Shown piece after piece: positions 1-10,806 of a stretch of 64,000 nucleotides of DNA; the first letter of the stretch is position 1, and every line of letters starts with the position of its first letter. Source of the DNA: Alnus glutinosa (lineage: Eukaryota > Streptophyta > Magnoliopsida > Fagales > Betulaceae); NCBI RefSeq assembly GCF_958979055.1, contig NC_084892.1, positions 2,621,501-2,685,500 on the forward strand, given 5' to 3'. Position numbers and translations under genes: made by a program. The notes beneath the pieces are model-generated. The model worked only from the letters and a program-made list of their open reading frames with translations. It did no database searches and was not told the origin of the DNA.

Positions 1-293
1 CTCTATAGACAAACATTTGAAGCTTATGTATTTTTTTCTAATAATTTCTCTATTTTCTCTATCTTTTTGCTACAATCATTTCTGTCTCTTCTCTCTCAAT
101 GGTTTAACAAAATAATAACAAAAATAATATTTAAGTAAAAATAAAAAATGTAATAGGAGAATCAATTGGAGTTTATATATATTGAAAAAGTAGTAGATAA
201 AATAAAAAAAAATTATTAGAGATGCTCTACGATCGAGATTAATGATGTTTCTAATCGTATATACACCAAATGGATCATATGTAAGAAAACAAT
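1..293. other. Intron 3 segment of GDSL-A, left of the CACTA insertion
   Basis: This AT-rich stretch closely matches 13262-13553, which lies in intron 3 of GDSL-B. It continues after the CACTA element at 6370. The first bases (ctctatagacaa) are the tail and target repeat of the MITE that is complete at 13087-13265. Exons 4 and 5 of GDSL-A should therefore lie less than about 2 kb beyond the left edge. No coding potential is seen. Confidence 0.75.
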
Positions 294-315
294 CACTACA
301 AAAATCAGTTGAATT

Positions 316-465
316 TGCCACGTGCAGTTTGACACGTGTACAGTGTCGTACACGTGTCAAACAGTTTGACACGTTCATTTTGACACGCGTGAGACGCGTG
401 TCAAATGTGCAAGTCATTAACTGCACATTTTGACACGTGTATATCAATACACGTGTCAAATCGAT
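316..465. repeat. Left subterminal repeats of the CACTA element
   Basis: At least eight copies of a TTTGACACGYGT-like motif occur here, arranged as head-to-head pairs about 10-30 bases apart. Examples are near 331, 352, 378, 396, 433 and 452. The centre ACACGTGT is palindromic. Such arrays bind the accessory transposase in En/Spm elements (known family property). Confidence 0.8.
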
Positions 466-480
466 TTTTTTTATAAAAAA

Positions 481-715
481 AAATCCTAATCGAATTTTTA
501 ATTTAAATAAAATTTTAATTTAATTATTTAATTGTATTTTTAAATTAAATTCGATTAGGATTTTTTTTTTCAATTTCATTTTGTTATTGTTTTTTAAAAT
601 TTATTTGATTTAAAAATAAAATTAAATAATTAAATTAAAATTTTATTTAAATTAAAAATTCGATTAGGATTTTTTTTCAATTTCATTTTGTTATTGTTTT
701 TTAAAATTTATTTGG
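481..715. repeat. Fold-back and direct repeat inside the CACTA left arm
   Basis: A segment starting near 481 (cctaatcgaatttttaattt) returns as its reverse complement ending near 672, which would form a hairpin about 190 bases long. The stretch from cgattaggatttttttt to aaaatttattt also occurs twice in direct orientation (about 550-608 and 661-712). No gene is present. Confidence 0.7.
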
Positions 716-888
716 GTTACTTAATTTTTGTTTTATATTTTTTCAAGTTTTATTATTTCCGACCACAAATAATGCAATATTTATTTTACCCAAAAACAGC
801 ACAAAATCATATTACACAAACCAATAGTTAATAACATATTCGTTAACTACGCAAATATTTACGAACAAAAAATAATTACACAAAATAT

Positions 889-3597
889 CTATAAATCTGA
901 ACGGCGTCCTTGCGAATCACGAGGTACCGTCCCAGACGTGTTCTCGCCAACCGGCGATTGCTGCGCAAGGAATGGTGTAGCGGGTGAAGGTGTAGCGACA
1001 GTGGAGTGATGGCTCAGCTGTCGTCCAACAGGCGACAACGTACTAACCGTTGTCGAATTACCTGCAAATAATATAGACAATTAAAGTATATAATATTACT
1101 TGCAAAATCAAAGGGGTAATGAAAACAAGTTGAAATTAATTTTGTCCTATACACAACATAAATCATACCTGCAGATGCACTACTAACAGACGACGTACTA
1201 CCTACGTGTGCAGGTGAAGACTGAGTACCAAGACATGGTGCTAATACTCCCATGGAGGACATTAAGACATCAAACTGTCGCATGCGCTGCTCCATGGCGT
1301 CGAACTGTTGCACGCGCTGCTCCAACCGGTCATTCCTCACTCGCTTAGCCTGTAGCTCCGCTTGGATCTCTTCCATCTTCCGAGCGTGTTCGGCCCAATC
1401 CCGAGACGTGCCCTGAGATGGTCCCCCCTGTGACCGAGGCCTATATGAGAAACATGTCCCCCGAACAGGTGTGACGTTCGGCCCAACCTGCCGAACCCTC
1501 CCTGCATACTCAGGCCTCCCAACCGCCTGTTCGTAAGCGTCGTTCGGTGCCCAACGCATTGTGTCTGCGGAGACGCTTTGCGTGGCGGCTGGATCACTGG
1601 ATAAACTCTGCGTCATCCTCTCCTGTACGTCGTCAACATGAAAAACTCATATATTGAATAATGACATATCACACATAATTTAAAAATATTAGTAAATTAA
1701 ATCAGTAGCATACGCATAGGACCCGTGTACGTTCGTTCACGTAAGTGCCGTCCTTCCTTGTGTGGGTCTTCACGAACGACGCGGCGCGAGTGGGGGGAGT
1801 GCCAGATGTACATGTCTGTCGTCATGCAGTTGACATATATAACAAACATAAACATATATTTTTTCATACCTCCTCATGATTAAATCTGGCGTAACTTTTA
1901 GATCCCGTACAATGGGGAAGGTCATTCTGCTCCCGCAGCCTCTTCATCCGCTCAGAGGTTGCCTACGCATTGAACATAAAAATAAAAATGTAAGCATTGA
2001 CACACTTAAATTAAAATTAAAATTAAATGAACTGTTATTAAAAAACCTTAACATTTTTTTGGCCTACATACCCTTTTATGCTCAGTGCACCAATCGCTCA
2101 GCAGGAACTCTACATCTGCGTCATACTTCGCAAAAAAATTGTCCGGCATTCTCGCACGGATACTCTCAGGCGTGTCACCGTCTCCAATACATAGTTTGGT
2201 TTTGAACCTCGACTTCCACGAGCGGTGCTTACGGCCAATATCATTCCACGCCTCCTATTGTGCCCTGCGCGCGTCTACTGATACAGGGAGATAGAACTCC
2301 TCCTGCACATTCAATCAAAGCATTATAGGTTCAAAAACTTCAAGAAAAACATATTTTTCTCAAGTTTAATTAAAATAAATAATTAAATTATATTCATAAA
2401 CATACCATCAGTGCGTCCCACATTGCCTGTTTAATCTGCTTATTTACCCTCGCCCATTCGTCCCGCATGTGTATGTAGGACCCACTCTTGATCAGCTTGC
2501 CCTCAGCCCGCCGAAAACGATTACAGGCTCGTCCTACAGGTTGTATAGCAGCATTGTACTGCAATACAACCTTCTTCCCCCTCGGGAGCACCCAGTTTCT
2601 CTCTGGGTCCTTAATCACCTCATAATATATGGTTCCGTCTGGGTTGTACCCTAATGAAAAAAATATTCAACATTTAATTGGTTAACACTGAAAAACATAT
2701 ATATATATATATATATATATAAATTGTAATCAAATAGTTATTTTTTTTCCAAACAAAAAAAAAAATTTTGGTAACATAATATGAGTTTTAAGGATGTCTA
2801 AATATGTACTTACCCATCAACCGAATCTGCTCAATCCCTATGTGTTGGGTCGCTGGGTCGCCTGCAACCTCCTCGCCAACCCCTCCGGCTGGTGGAGGCT
2901 GCTGATCATCATCTGAATCCATATCTTGGGGGCTACCGGGGGCCAACTGATCGGTACCCAACATCGCAACGTCCTCCTCATGGGTACTCTGACTCCCCCC
3001 CACATCTGGCATCTGACTCTCACCGGAAAGTGGCACCTGGCTCTCACCAGATAAAGGTATCTGGCTCTTTACATGCCCCGGGCCCTGACTCGCCCCCGAT
3101 GCTGGCATCTGTCTCGCCCCCAAAATCTGGCCCTGCATCGCCGCTTGTGCCGGTATCTGTCCCAACCCCACAGCCGACATCTGCATCTCCCCGGTCTGTG
3201 ACAGTGGAAATCTACCATCTTGCGTCTCACTATCAGGATTACACGTCGATGGTACACTATACGTATACGGAAAGTACGGCGCATAACCCTGTGACCCCAT
3301 CCCCTCTTGCACCCACCATCGATAGGCGTTACCCGGTTGGGTGAACCCTATCTGAGATAATGTCGGCAGCTCCGACAATGGAGAGCTGCAAGGTCCAGTT
3401 GTGCTGGTATGCCCGTGATCTGACGTGGGCACGACCACCGTACCCGGCAACAATGGTCTATAAGCCCCGTCTGGGTGGTGTGGCCACGCCGCAGTATATA
3501 ATGCCGTCGAATCAGTGGGCGTGGTCATGGGGGGCATGGGTGGGCGAGGTGCCCGATATGCATAAGGAAGGGGTCTCTGATCCATCAATACCTGCAA
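889..3597 (-). pseudogene. CACTA TNPA-like gene (Ptta/En/Spm, Transposase_24 type), one nonsense mutation
   Basis: I read seven exons on the minus strand with consistent GT-AG junctions and phases: 2814-3597, 2406-2650, 2072-2302, 1870-1962, about 1708-1821, 1169-1622 and 889-1061. Exon 1 encodes a Pro/Gln/Ser-rich acidic region. Exon 2 carries the typical start of the plant Ptta domain (GKKVVLQYN...PVGRACNRF). Exons 3 to 5 carry its remainder, with SWKSRFKTK and [14 protein letters not shown]. Exon 6 ends in a short coiled coil ([13 protein letters not shown]). An in-frame TAG at 2255-2257 in exon 3 interrupts it, in the sequence ARRAQ-stop-EAWND. The protein would bind the subterminal repeats of the element. 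Apart from that stop the gene looks spliceable, so it may have been active recently. Confidence 0.75.
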
Positions 3598-3733
3598 ACA
3601 AATGTAGACAAATTAATTAGAATTTATTTTTTATATATTTTTAATGAATATGCAAATTATACAACGAAATTTATGCAAATAATAAAAATTTGTATTGAGT
3701 TCAAGCTAATTATACTCACAACAAATACATCAA

Positions 3734-4570
3734 TCATTGTATCACGGGAGCTTCAATCGGATCAATGTCAGGCCTGTCGTACTCGAATTCATCATTCGTA
3801 TCGAGTAGGTCATCAGTGGCTAGTACGAGCGGTACGCACTCATGGTAGGTTGTACCATCCTCATTACTCCCATCCCCCTGGCCAACGTCGTACATGTTGC
3901 GCGGTTTGGTCCTAACCGCACAAACCCAATTTGGGTTCCTTCCATCTTCGACGTAGAATACTTGATCTACCTAAGATGTAAGCACGTATGGCTCGTCCTG
4001 AATCAGTTCTCCCCTGTGGACGAGGTGATTGAAGTTGACAAACACTAGGCCATACTCGTCTATTGTGAATCCTCTGTCCATCGTGGGGTTTGCCCAATTG
4101 CACTTAAATAGGACGTACGTAGTCCTGTCATAGTACTCGACCTCAACTATATCGGTTAACTGCCCGTAGTACGTTTCGCCTTCAACGGTAGGAACACATA
4201 CGCCACTGTTCTGAGTCCTCCTTCCCACATCATGGGCAAGCGTGCGAAACAATTTCCCATTTACCACGTACCTGTTGTACTTGACCGCTGTCTCCTTTAG
4301 CCCTCTACAACGCATAACCAAGTTGTGGCCCAATTCCTCCCTACGTTGATCGTCCAGGCCATCGACCTATGTTATAATTACAAATATTAAACATCACATT
4401 GGGTAATTATATTGAACCTGCATAAATTTATCCAATTTCAAAATTACAACTATTTCCTTACATATGCACGGTACCATTCACAGAACTGCTCATGATGTTG
4501 TGCTTCAATAAGAGCCTCCGTGATGCGACCTCTAGTGCATGATCGCCTAAGCGCGTCTTTGTGCATCTTA
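3734..4570 (-). pseudogene. CACTA TNPD-like transposase, C-terminal remnant (DUF4218 tail plus DUF4216)
   Basis: The minus strand shows the tail of DUF4218 at 4462-4570 (RGRITEALIEAQHHEQFCEW), then a GT-AG intron. DUF4216 follows from 4366, with KYNRYVVNGKLFRTLAHDV, TQNSGVCVPT and VLFKCNWA. An in-frame TAG at 3971-3973 cuts the protein. The frame then continues with QVFYVEDGRNPNWVCAVRTK and an acidic tail to a natural TGA at 3734-3736. The upstream catalytic Transposase_21 domain is missing. The fragment lies directly upstream of the TNPA-like gene, the usual TNPD-TNPA order of En/Spm elements. It cannot encode a working transposase. Confidence 0.8.
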
Positions 4571-4619
4571 CATTCAAAGACGTGTAATATCCTACATTCA
4601 TAACCCTAAGTATATGTAC

Positions 4620-5890
4620 TATATATTATTTTGAATTTTAAAATGGTGGCGCGCGGGAGACGTGTAATTAAAATACACGTCCCCCATTGTAGCAAATTGT
4701 ATTTAATTAAAAATAATAATAATTATATATATATTTATATAATTTAACAACGGAAAAAAAAAATACAAACCCATGCAACTCTAAATGTATGTACCGTACA
4801 TATAACTAAACCCTAAGCGCTAAAACTAAACCGTAAACTATAAATTAAAACTAAACCCTAACCCTAAAATTAAACTCTAATACTGAGTATATATACTATA
4901 TTAAACCCTAAATAAAAACTAAAACATAACCAAAAAATTAAACTCTAACCCTAAGTGCATATACTATATATAGCTATAAACTATAACCTTAAGGGTACGT
5001 ACTATATATAGTCATAAACCCTAACCCTAACCCTAAAAGTATATACTACTTTTATATATATATATATATATATATATACTTATATAAGTATATATATATA
5101 GTATATATATATGTACATAAACCTTATACCTAAGTGTATGTACTATATATAGCTATAAACTCTAACCGTAAGTGTATGTACTATATATGTACATAAACCT
5201 TAACCATACATATATTTAATATATATGTATGTACATAAACCCTAAGCTTAAGTGTATGTATTATATATAACTATAAACCCTAACCCTAACCCTAACCCTA
5301 AGTGTATGTACTAAATATAGTTATAAACTCTAACCCAAAATGTATGTACTATATATATCCTAAGTATATGTACTATATATATCGGAACAATCTAATTTTG
5401 AACTGCTCATGATTTAATATATATATTTAAAAGTGTACAATAATGACACGTGAAAAATATATTGACAGTATTATGTAAAATCAATTAAATTATAACCCAT
5501 AGCTTTAAGTGTATATATTATATATACCTATAAACCCTAAAACCCTAACCCTAAGTGTATATACTATATATATCGGAACAATCTAATTTTGAACTGCTCA
5601 TGATTTAATATATATATATATTTAAAAGTGTACAATAATGACACATGAAAAATATATTGACATTATTATTCATGAAATGTAAAATCAATTAAATTATAAC
5701 CCATAGCCCTAAGTGTATATATTATATATACCTATAAACCCTAACCCTAAGTGTATATACTATATATATCGATAAACCATAATCTTAAGTATATATACTA
5801 TATATAGGTATAAACCCTAGCCCTAAGTGTATATACTATATATAGCTATAAACCCTAAATGTATGTACTATATAAGGGACTAAACTATAA
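4620..5890. repeat. Degenerate telomere-like (CCCTAA) and TA-rich minisatellite inside CACTA
   Basis: Blocks of aaccctaaccctaa alternate with gtgtatgtactatatatagc-like spacers for more than 1 kb, with pure runs near 5023-5036 and 5277-5300. A larger unit of about 190 bases beginning near tatcggaacaatctaatttt (5380) recurs at about 5567. It occupies the place where the transposase core would be. No ORF is present. Confidence 0.8.
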
Positions 5891-6004
5891 GTATTTAATT
5901 CCAATTATAGAATTTACATATAGCATATAGCTTTTAAACATAATTTTATGTGTGTAAGCTATGTGCACTGTATTTTCACAGATTTGTATGGTTAATAAGA
6001 TAAG

Positions 6005-6041
<37 letters not shown>

Positions 6042-6096
6042 CAAAAAATTAACACAACACAATTTTTTTTTTTAATATATATTTGACAAAAAATAA

Positions 6097-6352
6097 CAGT
6101 TTGACACGTGTAATAATACACGTGTCAAATTGGACACGCGTATTTAATACAGGTGTCCAATTGGACACGCGTATTACATACTCGTGTCCAATTGGACACA
6201 CGTATTACATACTCGTGTCCAAATAGACACGTGTATTAAATACGCGTGTCCAATTTGACACATGTATTAAATACATGTGTCAAATTGTGACTACAGTACA
6301 ATTAGACACGTGTCTCATAAGACACGTGTCTAATTGGACGCGTGTCTACAGT
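6097..6352. repeat. Right subterminal repeats of the CACTA element
   Basis: About fourteen half-sites of the form TTGGACACGYGT or its complement are paired around short AT spacers such as attaaat or attacata. Each pair can form a hairpin of about 28-32 bases. It mirrors the left array at 316-465. A tract of about 33 T lies just before it (6009-6041). Confidence 0.8.
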
Positions 6353-6369
6353 AATCGTTTGTAGTGAAT

Positions 6370-8126
6370 AGTCATAACTCATATATATGTAAATTGTAAA
6401 CTCCTAGTTCTTTTATCTTTTTATCTTTTTCTTTTTTCTTTTATGGGATGGTGAGGGCCAGTGACAAGGAGTAATATTGCCATAAGCTTTTTTTGTGATT
6501 CTCTTGTGTTTTTTAAAAGTGATGTAACTTTTAAAATTATAATTTAATTTATAATAAATATTTTGATTTTTCTAAAAACTACATTAATTTTTTTTAAGGA
6601 CACAAAAAAGCAAAAGCGAGACATCTATCGTTACTCGGGCGATCGACAAGTTACAAAGACTGTGGTCCCATGCATAAATGATTATAAATCATTAGGTCAC
6701 GTTTTCCAGCTCGCTCGTCTGCGGGCTGGGGGTATTTGCTTTTGCAGTGACATGCACACATCGAGCCGAAGAGAGACAAGATTCGCACAAACAGAACTTT
6801 AATAGAAACCAAACAATCGTCCCTACTTGTTGAAACGCCAAAATTTCGTACCTCAGACTTTTGTCGTTTGATCTGGTCAAGCGCTTGTGGATGGAACATA
6901 AAGATGTTTTTTTAATATAATTTCTAAATATTTTATTGAGTAAATTTCTTTAAATCTCAAATTAAATAATTTTGAAACTTTCTCAGATCAGACCAATGTT
7001 TATTTCATTTGAAGTATAATTTCTTTCCATTCAAGAGAAAACCAACTGCTAGCTTGACAAGTCTAGTAGCAAACTTTGCAGCAGAGACGTACAAATACGA
7101 TCGAGCAGTTTTTTTGGCCCAGAATGTGTGGTAAAAAGATTTGGAAAATGACTGCAACCTTTTACAATCTTGCCTAACACTATCTTAATGTATAGTAAAA
7201 ATAATTAATGTAGGGCGATTCTCACGCCAGCGGTGGCATAGTCAGGAATTTATCTTAATGAGGACAGAATTAAAATAATAAAATCTAATAATAAATATTT
7301 TTTTTTTTGTTTTTTCTATATACTATATTTTTATTATAATACATAAAAGTATGGTAATTACAATTCAAAATATAAATTATAACATAATATATGTATCACA
7401 AAAAATGTAGCTATCAAATTTCATAAATATATGCCAAATTGATATATCAGTTAATAGAACAAGACTGCTAAATATTGTAAAAAAAACACTATCAACAACT
7501 ATAGATCATCTTATTTTAATCCAAACAAATATAACTATACATGCTTCAAATTGCAAATTGCAATGATAGCAAGCGATAAAGAAAAGCAAAACAAAAAAAA
7601 TTAAGTTAATAAAAAAAAAATGTGGTTGTAGGCTTGTGGCCCACGTTGACAAGTCAAATGATTCGCATTGCAACTGTTAAAAAACAAATTCTGAAAAGTC
7701 AAATAAGTCAACAAAACAAGAAAAAAAAAAAGAAGAAGTAGAAGGCTTGCTGCTTATGGTGCGATTGTGCAAGAGATTGCTGAGGAGGAGGCAGAAATGC
7801 TGGATGGCCGGAGGCCAAAGAAAAACATTTGTGTTTTTTTAAAAAATTCGTGTTCTTAGCTTATGATAGTTGGTTTTTCTATACAGGAGTTCTAAAGTTT
7901 CTCTAAGATAGAGAGATAAGTGTATTTTTTTTTTTTTGTTTCACAAAATTGTTCCGTTGGACCGTTCCTCTTCCTGAGCAAGTGAACATTTAATGATTGT
8001 TGTTGGTTTTATTTTTATTTTATTTTTTTGAAAAAATTTTCTTTGACAGTTGGTTTTTCCATGTAAATGTAATTTTTTTTTTTTTTTTTTTCCTTCTATT
8101 ATCAGCATGGGCAGACATCAGCTTCA

Positions 8127-8212
<86 letters not shown>

Positions 8213-8344
8213 CTTTTTAATGTAATTTTTTTTTTTAAATATCTGTTAAAAAAAAAATTCTCAGACATTTAAAAGTTACATTGTAAATTGCGAGATCAAT
8301 TTATTAAAACTTGTAGCAAAAGGTATAATATAATAGAGTCTAAC
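6370..8344. other. Intron 3 of GDSL-A, right part
   Basis: This stretch is paralogous to 13554-15678 in GDSL-B and partly to 24475-25432 in GDSL-C. It includes a conserved block (about 6595-6900, also 13795-14100 and 24715-25020) starting near gacacaaaaaagcaaaa. That block has short ORFs I do not recognise and no clear splice structure. A T-tract and an (AT)n microsatellite (8130-8198) lie near its right end. Confidence 0.7.
8130..8198. repeat. (AT)n microsatellite, about 34 units
   Basis: This pure AT dinucleotide run is flanked by T-tracts. It is absent at the paralogous places in GDSL-B (near 15540) and the stray exon-3 copy (near 17590). The open frames across it (YIYIYI) are low-complexity artefacts. 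Confidence 0.95.
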
Positions 8345-8795
8345 CTCGGTGCCATGATTGCCAATGTAAGCAAGGTAGTCATTGCCAGGAGGGTGACAAG
8401 GGTCACAGAGGACTGGATGTCACTTATGTTAAACACGTTGTCTGTGATGAGATTCTGGAAGAAATCGATCTGGGTCGTCATGTTTGGGCCCGGTTTCAAG
8501 GTCTCAAAAACACCCATGCCTCCATAAGCAAAGTTCATTCCGTATTTCAGCAATGGGATCCCAAATTTCCTCCATCTGTATGGAATTGGAGATCTAATTC
8601 CCATGGATTTAGCTGCGTGCATGTATAATATAGTTAAACACAATATCAGAGATACCTAGAGTAAGAATGTATACTGCAAATAGATGCTGACCATTGCTAT
8701 ATATATAAGATCAGGAAAATGGCAAGCTATATAGCCGAGAAGAAGAACACTCAATTGATATACAAAAATTACACAAACTAAATCATGCCCATTAC

Positions 8796-8864
<69 letters not shown>

Positions 8865-9260
8865 TTAGACCAACGTAATCGGTCAGGACACGGCCATCGG
8901 AGAAACGACTTGTTGGTTTACCAGGAAATGTGATACCGTAGGGATCTTTCCAAGATAACGAAATAGATTTCGCGATGTTGCCTGTGTCAGCGTATGAATC
9001 CCCAAAGACAAAGAGCTTTGATGTGTTAGAAACCTAACGATGGAGGCTGTGGTGGTGATGATGATGAGCTAAGTGTCCTTGCACCACTTGTTGCCCTGTA
9101 AGGAGTCACACAAACACATATATAGATAAAGATTATCGACAAGTGTTCAGTTTTTACTACAAATGTGATAGAAGTACACTTATTGTGTTAGAAACCTGAG
9201 AGAAGAGACAAGAGGAATTAAGTAGCAGAGAACAGAGTAGAGAAGCTTTTGTGTGTCCAT
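8345..9260 (-). pseudogene. GDSL-A: GDSL esterase/lipase pseudogene, exons 1-3 (partial at left edge)
   Basis: Exons are 9196-9260 (start and signal peptide), 8871-9095 (block I) and 8345-8612 (blocks II-III). Exons 4-5 lie beyond the window. Three lesions are visible against copies B to D. A 4-base insertion (aatt) in the signal-peptide exon shifts the frame, making it 65 instead of 61 bases. A TAG at 9034-9036 in exon 2 replaces the CAG of the other copies just before the FVFGDSYADTGN block. A 1-base deletion near 8388 destroys the catalytic LAGNDY motif. The CACTA element occupies its intron 3. It is a member of the SGNH hydrolases closest to the At5g03610 type. The protein cannot be made in full. 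Confidence 0.88.
8797..8862. repeat. (GA)n microsatellite in intron 2 of GDSL-A
   Basis: About 33 GA units end nine bases from the intron-2 donor. On the transcript strand this is a CT tract right after the 5' splice site. The same tract occurs at the same place in copies B (about 16131-16146), C (25884-25899) and D (33538-33573), with different lengths. Confidence 0.95.
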
Positions 9261-9311
9261 TATAGCCAAGAGGAGAAACCTTGTGTCAAGCGTTGCACAA
9301 AGCGAGCAGGT

Positions 9312-9336
9312 TAACGTCTCTATATAACGTCCTTTT
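9312..9336 (-). promoter_or_regulatory. Probable core promoter (TATA box) of GDSL-A
   Basis: On the minus strand the sequence GTTATATAGAGACG lies about 60 bases upstream of the ATG at 9260. The equivalent TATA motif is found upstream of B (16592-16606), C (26358-26372) and D (34048-34058). Confidence 0.55.
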
Positions 9337-9589
9337 TATATTTACGTCGGGCATTCAGTGGGATCAATCATTTTGCACTTAGAAATCCATAAGCCAACCA
9401 TAGATATCTGAATTAATTTTAATATTATAATAATCAATTTATAGTTTAAGTCAACTACAGAATTTAATGACGCAATTTTTTCTAAAATTAGTAGTGTGAA
9501 GGACTTGGCTTGTAAATCTCCCTTTTCCCATTTGAAAATTAATTCTGTCGGCTTATTCGTCTTGTTGCCAGTGGACCTGGCTTAGAAAA

Positions 9590-10480
9590 TGGGCCTGTTA
9601 GCGACTGGGGGAGGCCAATATCGGAAAGGTCTACTATGTGCACTCTCATTGTCGACAAAGTCACAAAAGGCATGCCAATATTCCATCATAAACATATTGA
9701 GGAACACAATGAGGCGCATATTTTAATGGTTTCGTCGTCACGCCTTTTCCTGTTTTCCATCTCCATAATATCTCGAGTTTTAGCACAATTTCATTTTATT
9801 TCTTGTAAAAAAAAATTTACAATTCATGTATAAGATTAACACGTATTTTTTGATATATAAAAAATATATTTTATTTAAATAGCATGTACTTCTTACATAC
9901 TTTTTTAATAGTATTAATAAAAAAAAATATGTGCTTCTTTTATGTTTAAAAGATACGTGTCTTTTTTATGTTTAAAAAAAACATGTGCTTCTTTTATGTT
10001 TAAACAAAATGTCCGTAGGTTAGCGACCGGGGGGAGGCCTATCTCGAAAAGGTCTACTACGTGCACTCTCATTGTCGACAAAGCCACAAAGGCATTCCAA
10101 TATTCCATCATAAACATATTGAGGAACGCAATGAGGTGCATATTCCCATGGTTTCGTCCTAACGCCATTCCCTATTTTCCATTTCCATAATATCTCGAGT
10201 TTTAGCACAATTTCATTTTATTTCTTGATTTTTTTTTTTTTTTTTTGGACAGAAATTTTTTAAAAATTGATTTTTAAGAAATTTTTTACAATCTACAAAT
10301 AAGATTGACCTGTGTCTCTTGACATGTGAGAAACACATGTTATTTAAATAATATATACTTCTTATATACTTTTTTAATAATATTAATAAAAAAAATGTAT
10401 TTTTTCTATGTTTAAAGGACGTGTCCTTTTATATGTAGATTGTAAAAAAATTTCTACAAACTAGTTTGTAAAAAATTTCT
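9590..10480. repeat. Two tandem copies of an intergenic repeat
   Basis: A module begins ttagcgactgggggaggcc, runs through cattgtcgacaaag and ends in a TA-rich part near attaataaaaaaaa. It occurs at 9599-9995 and again at 10018-10480. Single copies lie at 20869-21330 and 28579-28990, upstream of the LysM genes. The right half contains an imperfect terminal inverted repeat (tttttacaatctacaaataag against tgtagattgtaaaaaaattt), suggesting a MITE. I do not recognise a protein in its short minus-strand frames. Confidence 0.7.
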
Positions 10481-10519
10481 ATCTTTTTTTTTTTTAAAAT
10501 TGCATTTTAAGTTTTTAGG

Positions 10520-10806
10520 TTTCTTGCATTTTTTTAATTTGCTACTTGGCCAAAGGCCCATGAATGGTCTCTCAGGCGACTTTGGTAACAACTAAAACCA
10601 TAAGCCCAACTCAATATCTTTTGGGTCTTTTTAGCCCAAAAGCAAGCCAATCAGCCCAAGTCTCCGCCCGCGGGCTTCATCCAAGAAAAGCAAATCGCGT
10701 CGAGCTACTCTTAAAACTCTTAAACCCCACGCAAAGCTCCCCCGCGGCCAAACATAGGAAGATGAACGAGTCGTGCATGGTATTAAAAACAAAACAAAAC
10801 AACTTA
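10520..10806. other. Duplicated segment of unknown role, upstream of the Tourist-like MITE
   Basis: It is near identical to 21365-21650. A plus-strand frame of about 90 codons starts at 10564 (MVSQATLVTTKTIS) and is conserved at 21408, but it runs into the MITE. It contains several GCCCA motifs (agcccaa, ggcccat), which in plants often mark promoters of ribosomal or housekeeping genes. It could be a promoter fragment. I do not support a gene here. Confidence 0.4.

Larger units (their letters stand above)
294..6366. mobile_element. CACTA (En/Spm) DNA transposon, internally deleted
   Basis: The element begins CACTACAAAAATCAG and ends in the inverted form (...TTGTAGTG). It is flanked by the 3-bp target duplication AAT at 291-293 and 6367-6369. 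The paralogous site in GDSL-B (near 13550) reads straight through with one AAT, so this is a verified empty site. Both ends carry dense subterminal repeats built on the core GACACGTGT, as expected for binding of a TNPA-type protein. The cargo on the minus strand is a Ptta/TNPA-like gene (889-3597) and only the tail of a TNPD-like gene (3734-4570). The catalytic transposase core is absent and telomere-like repeats fill that place. It is therefore non-autonomous. It sits in intron 3 of pseudogene GDSL-A. Confidence 0.93.

Noticed and set aside
316..465. CRISPR-like array because of regularly spaced short repeats
   Set aside because: The genome is a plant, the repeats are palindromic half-sites of a CACTA terminus, and there are no cas genes.
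4620..5890. A true interstitial telomere or chromosome-fusion site
   Set aside because: The repeat is interrupted, of mixed unit and wholly inside one CACTA element with intact ends, so no fusion is needed.
6651..6899. Conserved frame in intron 3 of the GDSL genes (also 13852-14166 and 24813-25073)
   Set aside because: Lengths and frames differ between copies, and it lies in a recently duplicated intron; no splice or protein evidence supports an exon.
7997..8272. Frames of 80-90 codons on both strands
   Set aside because: They are translations of T-tracts and the (AT)n run (YIYIYI) inside an intron. The same applies to 47180-47402 and 59380-59562.
8288..8527. Plus-strand frames opposite GDSL exon 3 (also 15622, 17657, 25376)
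   Set aside because: Conservation comes from the antisense exon; the frames start in the intron and have no gene features.
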